DNA from: an uncultured Eubacteriales bacterium
Lineage (GTDB): Bacteria; Bacillota; Clostridia; Lachnospirales; Lachnospiraceae
Direction of reading: 5' to 3'
Assembly (NCBI GenBank): GCA_949297565.1
Contig: CASFUI010000246.1
Location: 1-12,173, forward strand
Length of the DNA: 12,173 nucleotides
Shown here: piece by piece, positions 5,635-12,173 of the stretch
How positions within the stretch are numbered: the stretch's first letter is position 1
Layout of the letters: every line of letters begins with the position of its first letter
Notes under the pieces: generated by a model
Databases searched by the model: none
Seen by the model: only the letters and a program-made list of their open reading frames with translations
Told to the model about the DNA's origin: nothing
Made by a program: the position numbers and the translations under genes

Positions 5635-7692
5635 TTATATTTCCCCTTCCTGAAGCATTGAATCCAATGTAACCTTAATTGTCTGAACAGCCTGCTCAGC
5701 AGTACACTCTGTAAGCTGTGCTCCGGCTATATTCATATGACCGCCGCCGCCCAGCTTTTCCATAACAAGCTGAACATTAACCTCATCAATAGAGCGTGCG
5801 CTTATATAAATAGCGTCATTATATGAAGTTACAACAAAAGACGCTTTTATACCCGAAATATCAAGGAGCTGATTTGCCGCTTTTGCCCCTCCTATTGTCG
5901 GGCTCTCAACACCCTCGCCGTCGAATATGGTAATCGCAAACGCGTCTCTGTATACTGTTGCACGGCTTACCGCCTGTGCCACTGCCCTGTATTCCGCCAT
6001 ATCTGTCCTAAGCATCTTTCTGACTCTTGTAACGTCTGCTCCATGCCTCCGCAAAAATGCCGCAGCCTCAAATGTTCTCGGACCTGATTTATTATTAAAC
6101 CCGTTTGTGTCTATATTAATTCCGGCATAGAGGGCATCTGCCTCAAACGCCTTAATTTTTACTCCGTCCTCAACATACTGTATCATCTCTGTAATCATCT
6201 CAGCAGCCGATGACGCATACGGGTCAACGTATGAGAGCACAGCTTTGGTTATCGGCTCACTTGACTGTCTGTGGTGGTCAAATACTATAATCGTCCTGCA
6301 TATATCCAAAAGCGCGGGGCATTCTGTCATCTTAGGTTTATTTACGTCAACGACAATAACCGCCGTCTGAGAATCTACATATTCAGGAGCTTCCTCCTTC
6401 AGAAGAAACATATCACGAGGATAATCGTCACTGCCTAGAAATCTGTCCATAAAAGGCTTTACACTGCTGGTAACATCATTTATTACAATATGAGCTTTCT
6501 TTCCCAGTCTTCTGCAAATGGCATAAATTCCGACCGCCGAGCCAAATGAGTCTATATCCGCCAGCCTGTGCCCCATAATCAACACAGTCTGAGTCGGCTC
6601 AAGAATCTGTCTGAGCGCATGTGCTTTGACACGCACCTTTACCCTCGTGTTTTTCTCCATCTGCTGACTTTTTCCGCCATAGTAAATTGTCTTTTCCCCG
6701 TCCTTTACAACAGCCTGGTCACCGCCTCGTCCAAGCGCCAAATCCATTGCCGATTTGGCAACATCATAGTTCTTCGCGTAGTCATTAGCTCCGGTCCCTA
6801 TTCCTATACTTAGGGTAAGCGTCATTTCATTGCCTATTTTTACGCTTTTTATATCCTCAAGCAGACTGAATTTGTCAGCCATAAGTTTTTCAAGATATTT
6901 ATATCTGAAAATCGCAAGATACTTATCTTTTTCCAGCTTTCTTACAATAGCCGAGCCGCACGAAAAATATTTGTTTACACGCTTATCAATCAAACCTATA
7001 AACAGCGAGCGCCTTACATCATCAATGCTCTCCAGCGCCTCTTCATAATTATCAATATAGATAAGTCCCGCTACAAAACACTCGTCCTTTATTTTCTGAA
7101 TATACATATTGATGTCAGTCTCATCAAACATATACATTGCAATAAAGGAATTATCCTGGGTTGTCTCAATTATATCTACCTGCTGAGTGAGGGAATCCAC
7201 CGATATTCTCTTCATCTCCACCAGATAATCCCTGCTGTTGTATGTAAGCCTGAGTTCCTTCGCATCCTCCCCTGCCGGAAAAACTTCCTGCGTTATTTCA
7301 GGAAATATCAGCTGTATATTCTTTTTAAAATCCTTTTTCTTATCTGTCTTTTCAAGCATAATTTTGTTCATCCACAAAACTCTGCCGTTGTTATCCAACA
7401 GACAATACGGAATACTCAAATCATACAGCAGCTGGTGCTGGATCTGCGAATAATTTGATGAAAACTCTATCATTTCATGCATAATGCCGGGTTTCAAGTA
7501 CAACAGCATAAACGCATATAAAACGGCATATACCAGCATGAAAGCCAGCATAATATTTCCGCAGGATTTGTTAACGATATACATTGCTATCATTAATATA
7601 ACTAGCATAAAGCCAATATATACCGGCCACATCATAAACGACTTAAGCTTTCCGGATATTCTGTAAAGCTGATTTTTGTTCCCGCCCTTCAT
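5635..7692 (-). CDS. gdpP: Cyclic di-AMP phosphodiesterase GdpP (DHH/DHHA1 family)
   Basis: 685 residues, close to Bacillus GdpP (about 659). It hydrolyses the second messenger c-di-AMP to pApA and so affects potassium balance, cell-wall stress and beta-lactam tolerance. Two membrane helices lie at about 20-40 and 46-66. A degenerate PAS domain follows (about 93-165), then a degenerate GGDEF domain (about 175-330, with GRGGDQ in place of GGDEF). The DHH catalytic domain has GHRLADID (His375, Asp379, Asp381), VVDVNK (Asp449), DHHR (472-475) and Asp528. A DHHA1 domain ends in LGGGGH near 650. All expected metal ligands are present, so it should be active. The start has GGAGATGAAGG before it. 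It is the first gene of the gdpP-rplI-dnaB operon, with its own promoter. Confidence 0.96.
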   Translation of the reverse strand: MKGGNKNQLYRISGKLKSFMMWPVYIGFMLVILMIAMYIVNKSCGNIMLAFMLVYAVLYAFMLLYLKPGIMHEMIEFSSNYSQIQHQLLYDLSIPYCLLDNNGRVLWMNKIMLEKTDKKKDFKKNIQLIFPEITQEVFPAGEDAKELRLTYNSRDYLVEMKRISVDSLTQQVDIIETTQDNSFIAMYMFDETDINMYIQKIKDECFVAGLIYIDNYEEALESIDDVRRSLFIGLIDKRVNKYFSCGSAIVRKLEKDKYLAIFRYKYLEKLMADKFSLLEDIKSVKIGNEMTLTLSIGIGTGANDYAKNYDVAKSAMDLALGRGGDQAVVKDGEKTIYYGGKSQQMEKNTRVKVRVKAHALRQILEPTQTVLIMGHRLADIDSFGSAVGIYAICRRLGKKAHIVINDVTSSVKPFMDRFLGSDDYPRDMFLLKEEAPEYVDSQTAVIVVDVNKPKMTECPALLDICRTIIVFDHHRQSSEPITKAVLSYVDPYASSAAEMITEMIQYVEDGVKIKAFEADALYAGINIDTNGFNNKSGPRTFEAAAFLRRHGADVTRVRKMLRTDMAEYRAVAQAVSRATVYRDAFAITIFDGEGVESPTIGGAKAANQLLDISGIKASFVVTSYNDAIYISARSIDEVNVQLVMEKLGGGGHMNIAGAQLTECTAEQAVQTIKVTLDSMLQEGEI

Positions 7693-7767
7693 AATCCTTC
7701 ATCTCCATAAAATAAATAGATATATACTAATTTTTCACACTATATATAATTACACACGCTTTCGCTC

Positions 7768-7796
7768 ATTATAACATTATTAGTTTTCATTGTAAA
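7768..7796 (-). promoter_or_regulatory. Promoter of the gdpP-rplI-dnaB operon
   Basis: Minus-strand -35 TTTACA (7796-7791), 17-bp spacer, perfect -10 TATAAT (7773-7768). RNA would start near 7761, giving a leader of about 70 nt with no clear structure. Confidence 0.7.
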
Positions 7797-7844
7797 TAAG
7801 CTGTAAATCAAGCATTCGTCCCAGCTTTAACTTAAAACAAGCAA

Positions 7845-7880
7845 AAAGAAAAAGACGCCGGAAAAATACCCTGCGTCTTT
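7845..7880 (-). terminator. Intrinsic terminator of the pectate lyase gene
   Basis: Read on the minus strand, AAAGACGC pairs with GCGTCTTT around a 14-nt loop that can add a CC/GG pair, followed by TTCTTTTTG. A small AGGC/GCCT hairpin at 7893-7905 lies between it and the stop codon. The rest of the 7693-7929 gap holds only the gdpP promoter. Confidence 0.75.
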
Positions 7881-7929
7881 CTCTATCACAACAGGCCTGA
7901 TGCCTATTGATAAAATTTTTATTATTAAA

Positions 7930-10900
7930 TTATTTTACAAGTCTTCTCTTCTTTCTGTCAAAGAAGTATACACCTGCAAGTGCAGCACCGCTCATAAGCA
8001 ACAGTGTGAAGAAGATTACTACATGAGCAGAATCACCGGTAGGAACTGATTCACCCACAACCGGATTTGCTGATGCTGTCAGCTTGCTGTGAGAGAAGTC
8101 AGCGCCAATGCCTGAAGGAGCCTTGTCTGTAAGTGCAAACAAATCTCCGAGGTTAATTGTTCCGTCTTCATTTCTTGCTATCTCAGAAACAGATACCACT
8201 CCGTTTAAGATGCCTGAATAATCAAGACTCTTAAACCAGTCTGCTGAAACAGCAGCATTCTCAGTATTAACAGATGTACCGGAAGCAACATCCCAGAAAT
8301 AGTTAGTTGTCTTGTAAATCTTTGTTGTATCCTGTGTTCCAACCGGCTTGATATTCTCAGAAATATCTAAACCTTCTGTTCTGAAAGAAATGATACCGTC
8401 AGCCTGATAATCAGTATTCTTTGCAGTATTTGTGTAAAGCGCAACATTGTATGAACCATTGTTGTATGAAATACTGTTCTTAATCTTAATGTCAGGACCT
8501 GAGTTTGAATCAATGCCCTTAGCCTTGTTTGCGAATGCTATACAGTTGTCAAGTATATGCTGACCAGGCATGCTGTCGCCGCCCATCTTAAAGCCGTTTC
8601 CGTTTCCGGCATTTGTTCCGTCCTCAAGATAACCGTTCGCATATGCAATACAATTCTTAATTGTTACAACTCCGATTGCACCGCTCTGTACCTTTGCAAA
8701 TAAATCCCAGCCGTCATCTGCATTGTGGTGAGCGATACATCCGTCAAATACATTGCCGTCTGCAACTGTAAGCTTAGCTGCAAATCCGTCTGCATCCTCA
8801 TAACCTGCATCTGCATTGCCGTAAGATGTACAATTCAGAATAAGGTTATATGAAGGCCACTCAGCATATGTATCTGTAGTATTTAATCTGCTTATCTGAA
8901 TACCGGTATTTCCGTTATGGTATGTATTAATCATATCCAACGTATTGTGGCTTCCTGATACCTGAACACCCTTCTGACCGTCGGCAGAATTAGTCACATC
9001 AAAGCCCTTGAAATACCAATAATCACCGCCGATAACCATACCTGCACAAAGTCCCTGGAAATCCAAAACAGGACGTGTAGCTGCATCCGGATCGGCAATC
9101 ATATAAATCAGGTTTTCTTCGGTACCGTTAATACCTCTTGCAATCTTCAATGTAGAGTCAAGCAGATAAGTACCTTCTTTAAGCACAATCTGCTGTGTAG
9201 GCTGTACATACTTAACTGCATCATAGATACTCATTGGGTCTTCCTTGCTTCCTGAACCTGTAGCACCCGGAGCAACCCAGATAGACTGACCTGCTTCTCC
9301 GTATGTCTTGTATGTTACAGTGTGAGCAATCTCAATAGTATCATATGTTTCCATTACCTGATAATCACCAGGTGTGTAGCCTTCCTTTGGTGTAAAATAA
9401 ACCTTAAATTCATTCTTACCCTTGTTGAGAACTACATTTGCAGGTTTAACGAGAGTATCTGCCTTTACCTCAACATCAGATGCGATATAATTTCCTGCAG
9501 TATCTGCAATGCTCAAAGTTCCGTCGCAGTTTGCTGAGAATAAGAATTCATAGTCAGCAGAGCCTGTAGCTGTTGCAGACTGAACATTTGTATTAACTGC
9601 TATAACCTCAACAGGTCTCTCCTCTGCCGGAGCATCATCCTCAGGTGCAATAGTTGTCAAAGAAATGTCCGAGAATGTTACGGTTGCGTTTCTTGCTGCG
9701 AAGAAACCTGCATATACTGTATCCTCGTCAATCTTCTCGAGTGCTTCCGTATCATAGTACTTCTTTGTAGTTGTATATGATCCGTCTGCTGATTCATATG
9801 TTATGAAATAACCTGTATTATTCTTCTGTATTGTCAGATACATTTCTGTAATAGGATTATCAATTGTTCCTGCAACCTCTGCAGTAGCATTACCTATAAC
9901 ATTTCCTGCATCCGGGTATCTCATCTCAAGAGGTGACATTGTAGACTTAAAGTTTGCGTTAATTGTTGCTGTATCATTTGATTCTATCGCATCTATATTG
10001 TCCTTTGTAACACCTGTCTTTTCCTGTGCGCCGATACCAAGCTTATGTGTAACCTTCATTGCTGAAGTATCTGTTGTAACCTCGTTTGTGTCAGTGTTCC
10101 AGTAGTACTCTACCTTTGATGCAATCGCCATGTATGAGTTATTCCAGCCTGAACCGCCAAGCTGGTCTGCTGCCATAAGACCAAAACCTTCCTGTCCGTT
10201 TGACAGTGTCCATGAATCAACTGAAACCTTAGCTCTCAGAGTAAAGTTCTGTGATGCAGGTATCTCTGTATAGTAGAATGAAAGTCCGTCATATGAAGCC
10301 GGAACAATCTTTCCGCTTGCACTCTTAATTGTAACGCTGCCGTCTACTGCTGAGCCTGTGTAGCTGTCCTTAGATGAACTTGCACCGTTGCCGTATGTTA
10401 TAAAGCCCCACTTCTGCTGAGCTTCCTGTGTTGCTGTGCACTCAGCTGTCTCTGAAACTGTATTCTCTGAGCCTCTGTTTGCAATTACTCTTACTGTATA
10501 CTTAGTACCTACTGTAAGTCCTGAAATTGTTGCCTCAGTATTCTGACCGGCTGAAACTTTGCTCCATGTAGAACCATCTGATGTATACTCTACATCGTAT
10601 GATTCAGCCTCTTTAACTGCACTCCACTCTACTGCAATGCTTCCGTTGCCTTTGCTGTATACTGAGCCGATTACAGCCTTCTCTAAAGGTAATACAAAGC
10701 TAATGCTCTTTGTCTCTGCTCCTACCTTGTCTGTCTCGCCTTCACGAACAGCTTTAATAGCAAATGTATATGTTCCTGATGCATCAGGTGTGAATGTAAC
10801 GCTTGCACCTGTCGTATCTTTTGCATAGCTCTGTGTATCAACAACGTCACCGGCCTCATTTGACATAGTTACGGCAACACTGTCTGCTCCGTCATAACCA

Positions 10901-12054
10901 ACTGTCATTGTAAAAGGTACTGTAATCTTTCCGTCTGACGTGCTAGGCTCTCCTATAACAGGAGCTGCAACACTTGACCAATCAGCTCTTGGAGGTCTTT
11001 CTCCCCCTGTCGTTTCTGTTACAACTGCGCTTAAAATTCTGACGCCTCTGTTATTCTCACCGTCTGTAGGTGCAATAATTGAATATGTCCCTGCTGCCAG
11101 ATTTGTATACTTAACCTCTGTTGATGGACTTGTTCCATACACCGCATTAATTCCGCTTGACGCTCCGTCTGCAATCATCTTATTGCCCGAAGCATCTACC
11201 AATGATAAGTCAGATGTATTGCTGCCGCCTGTACTTGTTGCCGTAATAACAACATCCGCTGTTCCTGTTACGGTAAACGTAAGAGCTCCCTCTTCCTTAT
11301 CTGCCGCTCCCTTTGCAAGTTCTGCAGAGTATGTATTACTGTTGCCTCTTGTGACTGTACCGGATAATGTGAAATAATCGTCAGTTCCATACTTGCCTGA
11401 AGCTATAGCTGCTTTCTTCTCAGCTGTTGTAATTGCCGTCTCTGCTGATGCATCGAATGTATAATCCGTTGTGACAACTTCTACAGCAATCTCCTTAACT
11501 GTCGTACTTAAAATTCTGACGCCTCTGTTATACTCACTGTCTTCTGGTGCAATAATTGAATATGTCCCCGCTGCCAGATTTGTGTACTTAATCTCTGTTG
11601 AAGGACTTGTTCCATACACTGCATTATTTCCACCTGATGCTCCGTCTGCAACAATCTTATTGCCCGAAGCATCTACCAATGATAAGTCAGATGTATTGCT
11701 GCTTCCTGTGCTCGTTGCCGTAATAACAACATCTGCCGTTCCTGTTACGGTAAACGTAAGAGCTCCCCCTTCTTTATCTGAAGCTCCCTTTGCAAGTTCT
11801 GCAGAGTATGTATTACTGTTGCCTCTTGTGACTGTACCAGATAATGTGAAATAACTGTCAGTTCCATACTTGCCTGAAGCTATAGCTGCTTTCTTCTCAG
11901 CTGTTGTAATTGCCGTCTCTGTTGATGCATCGAATGTATATACCGTCTCTGCAGCTGATGCCTTTTTTATTGTCCATTCCATAGGCATCATCCCGACAAT
12001 TAAAATGACAGCCAATATAAAAGCGCCTATTCTTCTGCCTTTTTTCTTTGTCAT
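7930..12054 (-). CDS. Surface-anchored multidomain pectate lyase, polysaccharide lyase family 9
   Basis: 1374 residues; cleaves polygalacturonate by beta-elimination outside the cell. Order: signal peptide (1-34, ending ASA); two near-identical beta-rich modules (39-182 and 198-341), probably sugar-binding; an Ig-like region (about 355-450); fibronectin type III (about 458-540); a lectin/laminin-G-like sandwich (about 543-800); an acidic Pro/Glu linker (803-815); a cadherin-like beta domain (about 815-915); and a PL9 parallel beta-helix (about 924-1275). In the catalytic part, DADGFAAK and NADDGWD supply Asp1089, Asp1113, Asp1114 and Asp1117, with the spacing of the PL9 calcium site. Lys1156 in GFKMGG fits the catalytic base. 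The C-terminus has SVPTGDS, a hydrophobic helix (1345-1365) and a KKRRLVK tail, so it is membrane- or sortase-anchored. The start has AAGGAGGAG. Lyase family is firm; endo or exo mode and the accessory domain names are inference. Confidence 0.92.
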   Translation of the reverse strand: MTKKKGRRIGAFILAVILIVGMMPMEWTIKKASAAETVYTFDASTETAITTAEKKAAIASGKYGTDSYFTLSGTVTRGNSNTYSAELAKGASDKEGGALTFTVTGTADVVITATSTGSSNTSDLSLVDASGNKIVADGASGGNNAVYGTSPSTEIKYTNLAAGTYSIIAPEDSEYNRGVRILSTTVKEIAVEVVTTDYTFDASAETAITTAEKKAAIASGKYGTDDYFTLSGTVTRGNSNTYSAELAKGAADKEEGALTFTVTGTADVVITATSTGGSNTSDLSLVDASGNKMIADGASSGINAVYGTSPSTEVKYTNLAAGTYSIIAPTDGENNRGVRILSAVVTETTGGERPPRADWSSVAAPVIGEPSTSDGKITVPFTMTVGYDGADSVAVTMSNEAGDVVDTQSYAKDTTGASVTFTPDASGTYTFAIKAVREGETDKVGAETKSISFVLPLEKAVIGSVYSKGNGSIAVEWSAVKEAESYDVEYTSDGSTWSKVSAGQNTEATISGLTVGTKYTVRVIANRGSENTVSETAECTATQEAQQKWGFITYGNGASSSKDSYTGSAVDGSVTIKSASGKIVPASYDGLSFYYTEIPASQNFTLRAKVSVDSWTLSNGQEGFGLMAADQLGGSGWNNSYMAIASKVEYYWNTDTNEVTTDTSAMKVTHKLGIGAQEKTGVTKDNIDAIESNDTATINANFKSTMSPLEMRYPDAGNVIGNATAEVAGTIDNPITEMYLTIQKNNTGYFITYESADGSYTTTKKYYDTEALEKIDEDTVYAGFFAARNATVTFSDISLTTIAPEDDAPAEERPVEVIAVNTNVQSATATGSADYEFLFSANCDGTLSIADTAGNYIASDVEVKADTLVKPANVVLNKGKNEFKVYFTPKEGYTPGDYQVMETYDTIEIAHTVTYKTYGEAGQSIWVAPGATGSGSKEDPMSIYDAVKYVQPTQQIVLKEGTYLLDSTLKIARGINGTEENLIYMIADPDAATRPVLDFQGLCAGMVIGGDYWYFKGFDVTNSADGQKGVQVSGSHNTLDMINTYHNGNTGIQISRLNTTDTYAEWPSYNLILNCTSYGNADAGYEDADGFAAKLTVADGNVFDGCIAHHNADDGWDLFAKVQSGAIGVVTIKNCIAYANGYLEDGTNAGNGNGFKMGGDSMPGQHILDNCIAFANKAKGIDSNSGPDIKIKNSISYNNGSYNVALYTNTAKNTDYQADGIISFRTEGLDISENIKPVGTQDTTKIYKTTNYFWDVASGTSVNTENAAVSADWFKSLDYSGILNGVVSVSEIARNEDGTINLGDLFALTDKAPSGIGADFSHSKLTASANPVVGESVPTGDSAHVVIFFTLLLMSGAALAGVYFFDRKKRRLVK
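11031..11463. repeat. Direct repeat unit B in the pectate lyase gene
   Basis: 433 bp encoding the second N-terminal module (residues 198-341). It matches unit A at a constant offset of 477 bp with no gaps. I counted about 30 mismatches by eye, about 93% identity; many are third-position changes. Confidence 0.9.
11508..11940. repeat. Direct repeat unit A in the pectate lyase gene
   Basis: 433 bp encoding the first N-terminal module (residues 39-182), starting just after the signal peptide. It is the partner of the unit at 11031-11463. The 44 bp between the two units are not repeated. Confidence 0.9.
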
Positions 12055-12078
12055 AACTCTCCTCCTTCTTTATTTTTG

Positions 12079-12123
12079 AAGCGGTTATTTATTTCCGCTT
12101 ATATGGGTATGGTTATCCACCCA
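12079..12123 (-). promoter_or_regulatory. Two inverted repeats in the pectate lyase leader
   Basis: AAGCGG / CCGCTT (12079-12084 with 12095-12100, loop of 10) ends about 12 nt before the AAGGAGGAG site. TGGGT / ACCCA (12104-12108 with 12119-12123) lies upstream of it. They could be leader hairpins or operators for a sugar-responsive regulator. Neither matches a catabolite-repression (cre) site. Confidence 0.4.
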
Positions 12124-12133
12124 ATGTATTATT

Positions 12134-12142
12134 AGTATATCA
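12134..12142 (-). promoter_or_regulatory. Possible extended -10 promoter of the pectate lyase gene
   Basis: Minus-strand TGATATACT, an extended -10 (TGn plus TATACT), with no good -35 box at 17-18 bp. RNA would start near 12127, so both leader inverted repeats would be transcribed. A weak -35 would fit an activator-dependent gene, which is inference. Confidence 0.4.
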
Positions 12143-12173
12143 TTTATACACACATAAATCCACATATTATTTA

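Noticed and set aside
10940..11854. Open frames on the plus strand (10940-11377 and 11471-11854) opposite the pectate lyase repeats
   Set aside because: They are antisense to a well-supported gene, copy its repeat, have no ribosome site and encode low-complexity Val/Ser/Pro-rich sequence resembling no protein family.
11031..11940. CRISPR array or mobile element suggested by the direct repeats
   Set aside because: Units are 433 bp, lie in frame within one gene and encode a protein module; there are no short repeat-spacer units, transposase or terminal inverted repeats.

Overview
The window looks like the chromosome of an anaerobic, low-GC Gram-positive gut bacterium of the class Clostridia, most likely family Lachnospiraceae. 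The evidence is AT-rich intergenic DNA, strong AGGAGG ribosome binding sites, a gdpP-rplI-dnaB operon, MecA, a 2[4Fe-4S] clostridial ferredoxin, a DUF1858 redox protein and a cell-surface family 9 pectate lyase. The pectate lyase suggests a pectin user such as Lachnospira; the genus is inference.

Layout. (1) 1-1829, minus strand: a Ser/Thr protein kinase-like domain fused to a MinD/CpaE-like P-loop domain. Overlapping its 3' end is the start of a second P-loop protein that runs off the left edge. The kinase appears to start at a non-standard ATA codon. (2) 2042-2959, plus: mecA, the ClpC adaptor, divergent from the kinase gene and closed by a terminator. (3) 3018-3224, minus: a small CxxC DUF1858 protein with a strong promoter whose -10 lies in a 22-bp imperfect palindrome. 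(4) 3391-3719, plus: a strong promoter, a structured leader of about 120 nt and a 56-residue ferredoxin. (5) 3839-7692, minus: the operon gdpP (c-di-AMP phosphodiesterase), rplI (ribosomal protein L9), dnaB (replicative helicase), joined by 0-nt and 1-nt junctions. (6) 7930-12054, minus: a 1374-residue secreted, membrane- or wall-anchored multidomain pectate lyase with two nearly identical N-terminal modules encoded by a 477-bp-period DNA repeat.

How it fits together. The gdpP-rplI-dnaB block is ordinary housekeeping, linking c-di-AMP turnover, translation and replication. MecA serves regulated proteolysis. Ferredoxin and DUF1858 proteins serve anaerobic redox chemistry and sit back to back under separate promoters. 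The pectate lyase is an accessory gene for pectin use at the cell surface. The kinase/P-loop pair is the least explained part. Its two consecutive genes share the same unusual GxGVTH P-loop ending, which suggests a specialised cluster, perhaps Tad-pilus-like, continuing past the left edge.

No tRNA, rRNA, CRISPR array, insertion sequence or phage gene was seen.
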